A stretch of 64,000 bases of DNA from an uncultured Porphyromonadaceae bacterium (GCA_947643665.1 CANRWW010000014.1:1-64000), one strand, 5' to 3'; counted from the stretch's first letter, positions 44,495 through 54,295 are shown. Notes: generated by a model from the letters alone, not told the origin. Program-made: numbers and translations.

Positions 44495-45397
44495 TTATAC
44501 ACTTATGCGCCATCGGTTGTGTGACCAGAGCCAGATGGAGGGATTGCGGCGGATGGTGCGGGAAAGAAGGGAGGCATATCGGTCCGTTATGGCGAAGTCA
44601 GGAAGCTCACGGGGGTGCTCCGTGATGAGCGTGATATCAATGTGGTAGTGTCCGCGTGAGGTCTTATGCATGTCTAAATATACAACTGCGGCGTCAAGAC
44701 GGCGGGCAACCGTTTCTGTGCCTGTAATGAATGGGGTGGCGTGGTTGAGGAAATTAACAACATGCCCTTCGTCACCGTGGCTGAGTTTCTGGTCGCTCAT
44801 AAAGCCGGTAATCGTGGGTATGTTCATGCGCCTGTATCGCATGAGATCAAGAAATGCCACTTTCTTTTTAAGCGATACCGATCCGAAACGGCTTCTGAGG
44901 CTGAGCATAAGTGCATCCATCATTTTGTTGCGTAAAGGCCGGTATACCTGACAGAATTCAGCGTGTTTTTTATCGGAGTTGATGTCGCTCCAGAGTGTAA
45001 TGGATGTCACCCATTCCCAATTGCCGCAATGTGAGAAATATGCCACTACCGGTTTCCCTTCATAAAGGAGCCGGTCTACAGTTTCGATGCCGCTGAAAGT
45101 CATGCGGCTTTTCATCTCCCCGTCGGATATGTGGAAGAGTTTTATTGTTTCGAAGATGTAGTCTGTGAAATTGCGGTAGAAACGCCGCCTGATGCGCAGT
45201 ATTTCCTTTTCTGATGCGTCAGGGAAAGAATCGCGCAGGTTACGTGTTATTATTTTCCTGCGGTAACGCACCAGATAGCAGATTGTCACAAAAAGCAGAT
45301 CGCTTATGACATAGAGTGCCATCATGGGGAGATGCGCTACTGCGGCCAGTATCCCACGGACAATCCTGTAAGCTGTTGTATGGTTGGTGTCTGCCAT
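44495..45397 (-). CDS. Lipid A acyltransferase family protein (LpxL/LpxM-like)
   Basis: 300 residues. An N-terminal membrane anchor (LPMMALYVISDLLFVTICYLV), then the LPLAT core with YFSHCGNWEW (the HxxxxE/D-type catalytic motif) and a PTITGFMSDQK segment. It transfers an acyl chain to lipid A or a related precursor at the inner membrane. Late/acyloxyacyl type is likely but the exact position is not determined. The ATG overlaps the mtaB stop (TAATG). Confidence 0.88.
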   Translation of the reverse strand: MADTNHTTAYRIVRGILAAVAHLPMMALYVISDLLFVTICYLVRYRRKIITRNLRDSFPDASEKEILRIRRRFYRNFTDYIFETIKLFHISDGEMKSRMTFSGIETVDRLLYEGKPVVAYFSHCGNWEWVTSITLWSDINSDKKHAEFCQVYRPLRNKMMDALMLSLRSRFGSVSLKKKVAFLDLMRYRRMNIPTITGFMSDQKLSHGDEGHVVNFLNHATPFITGTETVARRLDAAVVYLDMHKTSRGHYHIDITLITEHPRELPDFAITDRYASLLSRTIRRNPSIWLWSHNRWRISV

Positions 45398-46788
45398 TAT
45401 ATTATGAAACTGGAGGGTAATGGCGCAAGTTCACCGCGCACGTGGCAATCACCGATTTCGGTAGGTATGAGTTCCAGGAGCCTGACTCCGACAATTGTAT
45501 TGTCAAGCCGGGCAGGGGCTTCAACGGAAACTTTCAGATAATTGTCTGTGAATCCGCTCATCGGTGATCCGGGTTTGCCATGTTCAAGAAGGACCGGACG
45601 TACCGTGCCGATGAATTGTGAGGCAAATTCCTGCATTTTTTTTTCTGAAATGCGCAACATTTCATTAACACGCCTGTGTTTTTCTTCTGGTGTCACAGTG
45701 TGCGGTATGTCTAGTGCTTTTGTGCCTGGACGTTCCGAATAAGGGAATATGTGGAGGCGTGTCACAGGCAGGCTGTTTATAAATTCGCGTGATCTGATGA
45801 ACTCCTCGTCGGTTTCGCCGCGTGCGCCGGCAATAAGATCCACACCGATAAATGAATGTGGTATCAGTTCCTTTATTCGTTCTATCTTATGGCGGAACAG
45901 TGCGGTGTCGTAGTGCCGGTGCATAAGGCGCAGCACTTTGTCGGAGCCGCATTGCAGTGGGATATGGAAGTGTGGCATGAATCGTCGGGAACCTGCACAG
46001 AACTCAATTATTTCATCTGTAAGCAGATCAGGTTCTATGGATGATATGCGGTAGCGTTCGATGCCTTCTACTTTGTCAAGTTCGCGTATAAGATCCAGAA
46101 ATGTCTCACTGCCCCGGACTAGTGTCCGGTTGCCGTCATTGTCTGCCTTTTCCACACGTTTGCCGAAGTCGCCTATGTTTACCCCGGTAATGACAATCTC
46201 TTTTCCCCCGGAATCAGCGACTTGCCGGGCCTGTGCCACCATCTGATCCACTGTGCCCGAACGGCTGCGTCCGCGTGCGGCTGGTATGGTGCAATACGTG
46301 CACCAGCAGTCGCATCCGTCTTGTACTTTCAGGAAGTAGCGTGTGCGGTCTCCCCGCGAACATGACGGGGTAAATGTGCGCATATCGGAAGCCGGGCGCA
46401 CATGGTTTTGCTGTTGTTTTGATTCTAGCCAGTTATGCAGGAATGCGGCCAGGTCTCCCTTTCTGTCATTGCCGGCAACTATGGCGACCCCTTCAAGTGA
46501 AGAAACTTCTTCAGGCTTGAGCTGTGCATAACATCCTGTGACAAGTATGTCGGCTTTCGGGTAACGGCGGTGGAAGGAACGTATTGTCTGGCGGCACTTC
46601 TTGTCTGCCAGTTCAGTGACACTGCAGGTGTTGATTACAATTATGTCTGGCTTTTCTCCTCCGCTTACACGCGTGATGCCGGCGTCAGCGAATGTGCGTG
46701 CGACGGTAGATGTCTCAGCGAAGTTCAGCTTGCATCCGAATGTGTGATACAGGGCTTTCAGTGTGCCGAATGTTCCTTTGTCTATCAA
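45397..46788 (-). CDS. mtaB: tRNA t6A37 methylthiotransferase MtaB
   Basis: 463 residues, radical SAM methylthiotransferase. N-terminal UPF0004 domain with YHTFGCKLNFAETS and NTCSVTELADKKC, radical SAM Cys motif GCDCWCTYC (CxxxCxxC), and a C-terminal TRAM-like region. It adds a methylthio group to t6A at tRNA position 37. N-terminal GCKLN and SVTELA fit the MtaB branch rather than MiaB or RimO. In the serB operon. Confidence 0.93.
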   Translation of the reverse strand: MIDKGTFGTLKALYHTFGCKLNFAETSTVARTFADAGITRVSGGEKPDIIVINTCSVTELADKKCRQTIRSFHRRYPKADILVTGCYAQLKPEEVSSLEGVAIVAGNDRKGDLAAFLHNWLESKQQQNHVRPASDMRTFTPSCSRGDRTRYFLKVQDGCDCWCTYCTIPAARGRSRSGTVDQMVAQARQVADSGGKEIVITGVNIGDFGKRVEKADNDGNRTLVRGSETFLDLIRELDKVEGIERYRISSIEPDLLTDEIIEFCAGSRRFMPHFHIPLQCGSDKVLRLMHRHYDTALFRHKIERIKELIPHSFIGVDLIAGARGETDEEFIRSREFINSLPVTRLHIFPYSERPGTKALDIPHTVTPEEKHRRVNEMLRISEKKMQEFASQFIGTVRPVLLEHGKPGSPMSGFTDNYLKVSVEAPARLDNTIVGVRLLELIPTEIGDCHVRGELAPLPSSFII

Positions 46789-46840
46789 AGTGTATGGTTT
46801 ATAATTGATGGTTAGAAATTAACCGGCTGTTGCTCCAGGT

Positions 46841-48076
46841 TTAGGAAATATATGAGTCTTTAAAGCCGAGGAAATAGAGTACCCCGTCGATTCCGATTGT
46901 GGATATCGACTGTTTGGCGGTGGCTTTTACTTTCGGTTTCGCATGGAAGGCAACTCCGAGGCCGGCAGTGGAGAGCATGGGCAGGTCGTTGGCTCCGTCT
47001 CCCACTGCGATGGTCTGTGCGATGTTTACATTTTCCACCTGTGCGATGAGTTTCAGCAGCTCGGCTTTGCGTTTTCCGTCAACGATTTCACCTACGTAAT
47101 TGCCGGTAAGTTTTCCGTCTGCCACTTCAAGTTCGTTGGCATATACGTAATCGAACCCGAATTTGCGTTTGAGGTATTCTCCGAAGAATGTGAATCCGCC
47201 GGATAGGATTGCGGTCTTGTATCCGGCTCGTTTGAGTACTTCCATCATGCGCCCCACACCTTCGGTTACCGGTAGCTCATGGGCTATCTCTTCCATTACC
47301 TCCACATCAAGTCCTTTCAACAGGGCGACACGTTCGCGGAAGCTCTCGTTGAAGTCTATTTCGCCGCGCATGGCGCGTTCCGTGATAGCTTTTACCTGTT
47401 CTCCCACGCCGGCTCGTTCTGCAAGCTGGTCAATGCATTCAGCCTGAATCAAAGTGGAGTCCATGTCGAAACAAATGAGGCGACGGCAACGACGGTACAT
47501 ATTGTCCTCCTGCAAGGATATGTCAAACCCTTCTTCAGAGGATATCTGTATGAAACGGCTCTGCATTTCAGCACGGTCACGCGGGGTGCCGCGCACTGAA
47601 AATTCTATGCAGGCCTTTGCCTGCGGTTGTTCTCTCTTGTCAAGCGGCGGACGTCCGGTAAGACGCTGTATCGCGTCGATGTTCAGCCCCTGTTCAGCTA
47701 TTACGTCAGACACCATGGCGATGTTGCGTGCCGACAGGCTTCGGCCGAGCAGTGTTATTATCCAGCGGTTTTTCCCTTGCCGGTTTACCCAAGCCTGATA
47801 TTCTGCCACTGTTGTGGGTGAGAAACGGATTTTCACCCCCAGGTCATATGCCTTGAACAGCAAGTCTTTCAGTATATCACCTGATACGTCGCTTGTGGTG
47901 CGGAACAGTATGCCAAGTGAAAGATTATGGTGTATGTCGGCCTGTCCTATGTCAAGTATGTCGGCATCGTATCGGGCAAGTATCGAAGTCAGTGCTGCAG
48001 TTACGCCCGGTTTGTCCTGTCCGTTTATTGTAATAAGTATTATCTCAAGGTTGCCGTCTATATTTTCGGTTTCCAT
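46841..48076 (-). CDS. serB: Phosphoserine phosphatase with N-terminal ACT domains
   Basis: 411 residues. Residues about 10-180 hold two ACT-like domains (IILITINGQDKPGVTAALTSIL); residues about 190-400 are HAD phosphatase: ICFDMDSTLIQAECID (DxDST), TAILSGGFTFF and AVGDGANDLPML. It makes serine from phosphoserine; the ACT domains may sense serine (inference). Same strand between mltD and mtaB. Confidence 0.94.
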   Translation of the reverse strand: METENIDGNLEIILITINGQDKPGVTAALTSILARYDADILDIGQADIHHNLSLGILFRTTSDVSGDILKDLLFKAYDLGVKIRFSPTTVAEYQAWVNRQGKNRWIITLLGRSLSARNIAMVSDVIAEQGLNIDAIQRLTGRPPLDKREQPQAKACIEFSVRGTPRDRAEMQSRFIQISSEEGFDISLQEDNMYRRCRRLICFDMDSTLIQAECIDQLAERAGVGEQVKAITERAMRGEIDFNESFRERVALLKGLDVEVMEEIAHELPVTEGVGRMMEVLKRAGYKTAILSGGFTFFGEYLKRKFGFDYVYANELEVADGKLTGNYVGEIVDGKRKAELLKLIAQVENVNIAQTIAVGDGANDLPMLSTAGLGVAFHAKPKVKATAKQSISTIGIDGVLYFLGFKDSYIS

Positions 48077-48100
48077 ATCTTTCTCTGGTGATGATGTCGG

Positions 48101-49879
48101 TTATTTTAACTTGATTTTGTCTCCGGGTTTGAGCTTGCTTCCGTCAATCCCGTTAATACGCTGCAGCTCTTTGACCGTCGTTCCATGTTTTTTGGCTATC
48201 TTGTAAAGACTTTCGCCTTTGCGCACAGTATGGATTTTTGGCGAGGTTTTCTTGCCGGATGATTTGTTCGTATTTTTTGCTGCCGGTTTTTCCGCCGCAG
48301 TTTCCTGTTTTGCTTTTGAGTTGTTGAAAGTTTCAGTTACTTTAGTGTTTACAGTCCCGGTGCTATCCGCAGGAGCTTCCTGGACGGGTGTTTCCGTTGT
48401 TGCGTCTGCCACATTTGTAGAAGTGCTGTCTGCAGGTGTATGGGGGGTATCCGTAACGGCAGCGATATCTGTAGCATTGGATGGGGTCTCTTCCGCCATT
48501 TCTATGTTGTCGTTTTTGACAAGCAGTTCGTCATCCTCGTCTGGCTGTATCTTATACGGGCGGAATTCATCTTTTGTGGTTACGATCTTCAATGACTGGC
48601 CTCGCTTCGGACGGGATATGTTTTTATTCGCACGCTTTATGGTGGCAACTGTCACACCATATTTTTTTGCGATAGAAGAGAGTGTTTCGTTGCGTGCCAC
48701 TTTATGGTATTTCACATCTTCTACCGTGACCCATTCGCCCTCTACACCGTTCACTGTGGCCGTGCGGGGTTCAAGGCCTGTGGCTGGCTCCACTACGTCG
48801 CGCCGGGCATAAAGCCCTGCATCGCGTGCGGCTATGGATTTCTCGCTGATTATATATGAGTAAACCTGGTTTGCCGGAAGTACCAGTGAATATGGCCGGA
48901 TATCGCCCGGTATTTCCTGTTTGCGGTATTGCGGGTTTAATATTTTTAATTCTTCTACAGGGAGCTGCAATACGTCTGCTATCTGTTTGAAGTTCACTCT
49001 GTGATGCACATGTACGGAGTCGGTGACGATGGGGCGTTTTGCCAGTGCCGGCGATATGTTGTGCTTGTTGTAGTGGTTCATCACGTATGTGGCTGCTATG
49101 AAGCATGGCACATATCCGCGTGTCTCTTTGGGAAGATATGGATATATGGCCCAGAAGTCGCGACGTGTGCTGTCGGTGTCTGCTCCGGCACGTCTCAGGG
49201 CTTTGTTTACATTGCCTGGTCCACAATTGTAGGCTGCTATTGCAAGCGACCAGTCGTTGTATATGTCGTGTAGCTGGCGGAGATATTTTGTAGCAGCTGC
49301 GGAAGAGGCCACGGGATCACGCCGTTCGTCAACGAGTGTGTTGACTTCCAGGCCTAGCCCTCTTGCGGTTGATAGCATTATCTGCCATAATCCTGTAGCG
49401 CCAGCACGGCTGACGGCATCGGGGTTGAGTGCCGATTCTATGACCGGCAGGTATTTGAGTTCAATCGGAAGTCCTTCTCTTTCAAGTGCTTCCTCGAATA
49501 TAGGCATGTAATAAAGGCTCATGCCCAGCATGCTCTCTACCAAAGACCGCTTTTTCCCGGTATACATGTCAATATATGTGCGTACTACCGAGTTAAATGG
49601 CATTTCAATGATTGTGGGTATGCTTTTCAGGCGCTTTATGATCTCTTCGTCGGATGTTGCAACGTCCGGTCTTATATCCGCTTCCTTGTCAAGTGCCGTA
49701 TAGTTTTTGAGATACCAGTTCTGCATCATTTCGTTCACGTCTGTTTCCACGCTTTCAGGGAATACGATTGTGGAGTCGTTGCAGTGTTCTGCTACCGAGA
49801 GTATTGATGGCCTTGCGCTCAGGCAGACTGCAGAGCAGGTCAAACAGAATGCCAGTATATATTTCAGAGTAAAATTCAT
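48101..49879 (-). CDS. mltD: Membrane-bound lytic murein transglycosylase D with LysM domains
   Basis: 592 residues. Signal peptide at the start (YILAFCLTCSAVCLSARP), a family-1 lytic transglycosylase domain (about 120-270) with VIESALNPDAVSRAGATGLWQIM, then LysM domains at about 400-450 (YHKVARNETLSSIAKKYGV) and at the C-terminus (HTVRKGESLYKIAKKHGT), separated by a Thr/Ala/Glu-rich linker. A third LysM-like stretch (NFKQIADVLQLPVEELKILN) comes just after the catalytic domain. It cleaves peptidoglycan in the periplasm. It follows the DUF5683 gene by 8 bases. Confidence 0.93.
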   Translation of the reverse strand: MNFTLKYILAFCLTCSAVCLSARPSILSVAEHCNDSTIVFPESVETDVNEMMQNWYLKNYTALDKEADIRPDVATSDEEIIKRLKSIPTIIEMPFNSVVRTYIDMYTGKKRSLVESMLGMSLYYMPIFEEALEREGLPIELKYLPVIESALNPDAVSRAGATGLWQIMLSTARGLGLEVNTLVDERRDPVASSAAATKYLRQLHDIYNDWSLAIAAYNCGPGNVNKALRRAGADTDSTRRDFWAIYPYLPKETRGYVPCFIAATYVMNHYNKHNISPALAKRPIVTDSVHVHHRVNFKQIADVLQLPVEELKILNPQYRKQEIPGDIRPYSLVLPANQVYSYIISEKSIAARDAGLYARRDVVEPATGLEPRTATVNGVEGEWVTVEDVKYHKVARNETLSSIAKKYGVTVATIKRANKNISRPKRGQSLKIVTTKDEFRPYKIQPDEDDELLVKNDNIEMAEETPSNATDIAAVTDTPHTPADSTSTNVADATTETPVQEAPADSTGTVNTKVTETFNNSKAKQETAAEKPAAKNTNKSSGKKTSPKIHTVRKGESLYKIAKKHGTTVKELQRINGIDGSKLKPGDKIKLK

Positions 49880-49887
49880 CGGTCAAA

Positions 49888-50895
49888 TTAGAAGTTAAAC
49901 GCCCATACAAGTCCTACGGATGGTTTTACATTTCTGCCGTCCTGTATCAATGTGGGTGATACGTCCATAGTCAGGTCTGGTGTGATGTCAAAATGTGAGA
50001 GTGAGGCGTCGACATATGCGTCGACCATGGCGATCAGGTATACTCCGATCATGCATATTATGCAGAGGTCGCGGTTGCGGCGGAAGTAATTCTTACGGGA
50101 ACGGATCACGTTTTGCAGCCATGCTTTGTCAAGGTTTTCTTCCTTGACGTTCGGTGCGAACAGGTCCATATAGCTTTTTGTATCCGGATCATTGTCAAGC
50201 AGGTCGGCATATGCTTTGGTGTAGTCACGCAGCATGCCGTTGTTCCAGTTTGTCGCATATGCCAGCCCGAGGTATCCTCCTACAACGATGGGGAGTTTCC
50301 AGTATCGCCGGTTGTAAACCTGTCCTAGCCCTGGAAACAGTGCGGCGAACCATACGGCTTTGGTAGGATCGGGGGAAAATTCCACTTTGCGGGGTACCCA
50401 TTCGTCAGGTTTTTTCTTTGGGATCATTGCCAGGGAATCTGCTTCCAGTATCTCGCCGGCAGTCATTGCAGTGGAGTCGTTGTCATTGAAGGCGCCCAAC
50501 ATGTCGGGGTATTCTTCTTCAATCTGGCGACGGTTTATGTCTATCGCGACGGTATCAACCGGGGTGGCTTCCAGATGCCCGTCTTTCAGTTCGATTTCAT
50601 CTTCTACTACAGCGGCAGGTTGTGTGACAGGCTTTCCTATGGATATGGAGTCGGGAAGAGCTTGCACGTCATCAGGTCCGTTTGCGGGTGATTTTTTTGG
50701 GGTGCGTGCCACCGGTAGGTTGTGCGACGGTGGTGCCTGGTTCTGGCCGGGAGCCTGTGCGGATGCGGTGATCTCGGCATATGTCTGCAATGGGCAAGCC
50801 GACACAAGCAATGTCACAGCCAATGCGGCAGTGACAGAGCGCTTGCATTGCTCCTTTATGGAGCAAAACCAACGTTTGCTGATTATATTTCTCAT
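49888..50895 (-). CDS. DUF5683 domain protein, secreted
   Basis: 335 residues from the ATG at 50895. The track's TTG start lies within the TAATTTTG promoter, so the ATG (MRNIISKRWFCSIKEQ) is preferred. A hydrophobic segment (about 20-40: VTAALAVTLLVSACPL) is a signal or anchor, possibly with a lipobox Cys. The C-terminal DUF5683 domain (about 170-330) has DPTKAVWFAALFPGLGQVYNRRYWKLPIVVGGYLGLAYA. The family is a conserved Bacteroidetes envelope protein next to MltD; role unknown. First gene of the long minus-strand operon. In many Bacteroidales parA-parB precede this gene; here they are absent. Confidence 0.85.
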   Translation of the reverse strand: MRNIISKRWFCSIKEQCKRSVTAALAVTLLVSACPLQTYAEITASAQAPGQNQAPPSHNLPVARTPKKSPANGPDDVQALPDSISIGKPVTQPAAVVEDEIELKDGHLEATPVDTVAIDINRRQIEEEYPDMLGAFNDNDSTAMTAGEILEADSLAMIPKKKPDEWVPRKVEFSPDPTKAVWFAALFPGLGQVYNRRYWKLPIVVGGYLGLAYATNWNNGMLRDYTKAYADLLDNDPDTKSYMDLFAPNVKEENLDKAWLQNVIRSRKNYFRRNRDLCIICMIGVYLIAMVDAYVDASLSHFDITPDLTMDVSPTLIQDGRNVKPSVGLVWAFNF

Positions 50896-50946
50896 ATATG
50901 GTGATTCTCCCGGCAGGGAGATTCTTTTTCGTTTGGTAACCAATGG

Positions 50947-50954
50947 CAAAATTA
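50947..50954 (-). promoter_or_regulatory. Bacteroidota -7 element of the DUF5683-mltD-serB operon
   Basis: Minus strand TAATTTTG, 51 bases upstream of the ATG at 50895. It decides the DUF5683 start. Confidence 0.55.
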
Positions 50955-50999
50955 GCGAAAAAAAGGCGGATTTTATCTGCTGGAGAGCATGAAAAATGC

Positions 51000-51007
51000 T
51001 AAATTTG
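51000..51007 (+). promoter_or_regulatory. Bacteroidota -7 element for the sialate esterase gene
   Basis: TAAATTTG, 91 bases upstream of the ATG, back to back with the DUF5683 promoter. Confidence 0.5.
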
Positions 51008-51098
51008 CATAACTGTTTAATTTTTTTACATTATTTTATCTACCGGCGGCTTTGGCCGATTGTTACGGCCAGTCGTATTTAATACCCTGATTAATAAA

Positions 51099-53039
51099 AT
51101 GAAGAAAGTTTATGCACTTGCTGCGGGAATGCTTTTTAGTAGCGCGGTTTCGGCAAAAGTGACTTTGCCGAAGTTTATTACCGACAATATGGTGCTCCAG
51201 CAAAATTCAACATTGACTCTTCCCGGACATGCAGCTCCGGGCGCTAAGGTTTCTGTAAAAACCGATTGGCTTGGCAATGAACTGACCACCAAGGCCGGTG
51301 CCGATGGTTCGTTTAAAATATCCGTGCCGACTCCGGCTGCGGGCGGTCCTTTTACGATGATAATATCTGACAGTGATAATGAATCCCCGCTGGTGCTTTC
51401 CAACCTCCTTTCCGGTGAGGTATGGCTCTGCTCGGGGCAGTCCAACATGGAGTTCACTGTAGGCAACATGAACTGGGGGGCGTATCTGATGGACCGCGAT
51501 GAAGTGGTGGCCACGGCGCAACATCCCGACATACGGTTGTTGCGCATGAAGAAGAATACCAGCTTCAAACCTATGGATGATGCCGAAGTTGAGTTTGGCG
51601 GATGGGTAGAGGCATCTCCGGCGACAATGAATTTCTCTGCCATAGGTTATCTGTTCGCGCTCCAGATGCAGAAAGAACTCGGAGTACCCGTAGGGATAAT
51701 GGAAGCGAGCTGGGGAGGAACCCCTGCAGAGGCGTGGACGGCATATGACGCATTGAAAGGTGTGGCTGGTTTCGAGGGGGAGCTTGCTACAATGGATAAG
51801 GCTGGCTTTGACGGTTCGAAGATGGCTGATGCCCACAAGGAGAATATGGAAAACTGGTTTGCTGCTCTTGACAAGGCGGGTAAGACTTTTGATATCGGCA
51901 GGATGCAGACCGGCAGTGAGTGGGGTAAGATGCCGTTGCCGGAACAATGGGAAAAAACGGTATTGCCCGGTTTTGACGGTGTAGTCTGGCTGCAGCGTGA
52001 ACTTGAACTTCCTGCCTCGGCAGCAGGTAAGCCGCTCGAACTGGCGGTTGGTATAGTTGATGACCTTGACGACACTTATTTCAATGGTACAAGGGTCGGA
52101 GGATATGAGGATCCACGCGGACAGAGAAATTATACTGTGCCTGGCAATCTGGTGAAGGCAGGCAAGAATGTGGTGACCGTCAGGGTTGTGGATTTCATGG
52201 GCGACGGCGGTATCATGCCCGGTTCGGTGATGGAGGCAAAAACCGGAGGGGAGACATATCCTCTTATTGGAGAATGGAATTATATGGCCGATGTCACGGC
52301 CGACAAATTGCCGCAACGCCCGTCGGCTCCTTCCGGACCCAACTATCCCACGGTGCTTTACAATGCGATGTTGCATCCCTTGAAAGGGATCCCGTTCAAG
52401 GGTGTGTTATGGTATCAGGGATGTGCCAATGTGGGGCGTGACGTGCAGTATGAGAAACTTTTCAAGACATTGATAAACAACTGGCGCGAGACGTTTGACA
52501 ATCCCGATATGCCGTTTTATTTCGTGCAGCTCGCAGGTTTCCAGGCTCCCAAAAATGTACAGCCCGATTCCCAGTGGGCACTTCTGCGTAACAGTCAGGC
52601 AAAGGCTCTTGAACTGCCTAATACAGGGATGGCAGTGGCGATAGATCTTGGTAATCCTGTGGATATACATCCGGCGAACAAGCAGGAGGTGGCACGCCGT
52701 CTTGGCCTGATTGCATTGAACCGCGACTACGGCCGGAAAGATATTGTATATGCCGCTCCTGTGCTTGTTTCGTCAAAAGCCGACGGAAACCGTATGGTGC
52801 TTAAATTCAATGGGACCCTCAAGCCGACTTCCAATGCGCTGACCGGTTTCATAATCGGCGATAAAGACGGAAATTTCGCTTATGCCAATGCACGTTTGGA
52901 AGGTAATGATACCGTTGTGCTCACATCTCCTTTGGTAACGAAGCCGACAGTGGCGCGGTATGACTGGGCCGATTATCCCGGTGGCAACCTTTACGGCACC
53001 ACCGGCCTCCCGGTAGCCCCGTTCGCAACCGACAAGTGA
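51099..53039 (+). CDS. Sialate O-acetylesterase (SGNH/SASA family), secreted
   Basis: 646 residues from the ATG at 51099 (MKKVYALAAGMLFSSAVSA signal peptide); the track starts at TTG 13 codons earlier. SASA domains: LPKFITDNMVLQQ at the N-terminus, the catalytic SGQSNMEF block (about residue 115), an inserted jelly-roll (about 290-400, VVWLQRELELP) and PVDIHPANKQEVARRL with the Asp-His pair. It removes O-acetyl groups from sialic acid or similar sugars so mucin glycans can be degraded. The last 69 bases (DYPGGNLYGTTGLPVAPFATDK and stop) are part of the 165-bp repeat. Confidence 0.92.
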   Translation: MKKVYALAAGMLFSSAVSAKVTLPKFITDNMVLQQNSTLTLPGHAAPGAKVSVKTDWLGNELTTKAGADGSFKISVPTPAAGGPFTMIISDSDNESPLVLSNLLSGEVWLCSGQSNMEFTVGNMNWGAYLMDRDEVVATAQHPDIRLLRMKKNTSFKPMDDAEVEFGGWVEASPATMNFSAIGYLFALQMQKELGVPVGIMEASWGGTPAEAWTAYDALKGVAGFEGELATMDKAGFDGSKMADAHKENMENWFAALDKAGKTFDIGRMQTGSEWGKMPLPEQWEKTVLPGFDGVVWLQRELELPASAAGKPLELAVGIVDDLDDTYFNGTRVGGYEDPRGQRNYTVPGNLVKAGKNVVTVRVVDFMGDGGIMPGSVMEAKTGGETYPLIGEWNYMADVTADKLPQRPSAPSGPNYPTVLYNAMLHPLKGIPFKGVLWYQGCANVGRDVQYEKLFKTLINNWRETFDNPDMPFYFVQLAGFQAPKNVQPDSQWALLRNSQAKALELPNTGMAVAIDLGNPVDIHPANKQEVARRLGLIALNRDYGRKDIVYAAPVLVSSKADGNRMVLKFNGTLKPTSNALTGFIIGDKDGNFAYANARLEGNDTVVLTSPLVTKPTVARYDWADYPGGNLYGTTGLPVAPFATDK

Positions 53040-53135
53040 CAATACCCCGTTGGGTATATTAGACAGGCGGTTTGCCGTAAAGTTCGGCAAACCGCCTGTC
53101 TGCATTACAGACCCGTCAGGTCTGTTTGTTCAAAG
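52971..53135. repeat. 165-bp direct repeat, copy 1 (3' end of the sialate esterase gene plus terminators)
   Basis: Identical to 56951-57115 except for two bases near the left edge (GATTATCCCG here, GATTATTCTG there). After CAAAG the two copies diverge but still share TAGCGGATGCCA within about 25 bases. It includes the last 22 codons and stop of the esterase and three consecutive hairpins. Confidence 0.98.
53041..53130 (+). terminator. Triple hairpin after the sialate esterase gene
   Basis: Three stems in a row: ATACCC/GGGTAT; AGACAGGCGGTTTGCCG with its exact complement (17-bp stem, 7-base loop, 53061-53101); and ACAGACC/GGTCTGT (53107-53125) followed by TTGTT. Strong termination in at least one direction. 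The same array recurs at 57021-57110. No gene was seen in 53136-53271. Confidence 0.85.
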
Positions 53136-53271
53136 TTGTAGTAGCGGATGCCAATCAAGCGATAAAGTAAATAAATTTCGGTAATTATTTACGACATTAC
53201 CTTAGTTTAAGCAAAATCTGGTTGTTTTCCTGTATATGTCCATATCGCGTAAGTATTAAGGTGGTTTATAT

Positions 53272-54295
53272 TCATTGGCTGTCGAACTCCAATTCTTTCT
53301 CTATTTCCTCAATCGTAGGCAAACTGCCACGGAAGTCTTTTGGCAAGGCTTGTCCTAATTCGTAGTCGGATATTCCGATTGGCTTTTGTATATCACGTAA
53401 GGCGTATTCAGCCTTGACACGGTCTTTGCTTCTGCAGAGCAGCAAGCCGATAGTTTGATTATCTCCCTCCCGGCAAAGAATATCATCTACAGCAGAGCAA
53501 TAGAAATTCAGTTTGCCGATATATTCCGGCATGAACTCCGTATCTTTCAACTCAATCACCAAATAGCGGTGTAGAAAGGTATTGTACATCAATATGTCAA
53601 TATAATAATCCATCACCAGATACTTCTATGTGATACTGCCTACCCATGAAGGCGAATCCGGCTCCAATTTCCACGAGAAATTTCTCCACATGATTGACCA
53701 GGCCGATTTCCACATCACGCTCATTATACTGGTCGGTGAAAGTCAGCATATCAAATATGTACGGGTCTTTGAGCATTGATTTTACATCGTTTGTCTCAGG
53801 TACAGGCAGGGTTTCAATGAAATTGTTCGCCAAAGCTCCATGCTTGCCATAGTCGTCAAGTTTGATGGCTTCTTGCAAATAGCGTGTGTTCCAATGCGCT
53901 GTAATGCTTTGAGTCATGTACCAATAACGTGCCCGAATGTCTTTGACCTGCTGTAAGAGGATAAGATTATGCGTCCATCCTAAATGCTTTATAGGCAGAG
54001 TGAAATTGTACTCTTCCAATTGCGCAATCACTGATTGCGCAATTGGAGAAACCACCCCTTTAACCATCGTAAGTTCTTGATTATATTCGTTGAAGAACTG
54101 TATCATACACTGCATATTGCGTACGGAAAATCCCTTTATCTCGGAATAATCGTTCTTCAAATCCACGGACAACCGCTGTAAAGTTTTCTTACCCCAACCG
54201 TCTGCATCTTTGCTGTACATTCCGCCAATATCCCAATACATCCTGAGCATTTCTTCATTGGCGGCATATATAGACCGTTGCTGGGCAATTAGCAC
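53272..54295 (-). pseudogene. Frameshifted DUF1016/YhcG-type PD-(D/E)XK nuclease
   Basis: Two overlapping ORFs give one protein. The N-terminal half (232 codons) has the DUF1016 N domain (YWDIGGMYSKDADGWGKKTLQRLS, FSVRNMQCMIQFF, YWYMTQSITAHWNTRYLQ). The C-terminal half (114 codons) has the nuclease core DYYIDILMYNTFLHRYLVIELK. An extra G around 53611 (GATGGATTAT instead of GATGATTAT) causes the break. The N-terminus also has no good start: the frame is open to a stop just before GYAALLRKIKQRV with no ATG. YhcG-like proteins often travel on mobile DNA with restriction modules. Sequencing error is possible, but the missing start supports decay. Confidence 0.82.
54016..54046. repeat. 31-bp palindrome inside the DUF1016 pseudogene
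   Basis: CCAATTGCGCAATCA, one base, then its exact complement TGATTGCGCAATTGG. In the minus-strand frame it encodes PIAQSVIAQLE. Confidence 0.7.

Noticed and set aside
51207-52376. 389-codon minus ORF
   Set aside because: Lies wholly antisense to the well-supported sialate esterase; no recognisable domain.
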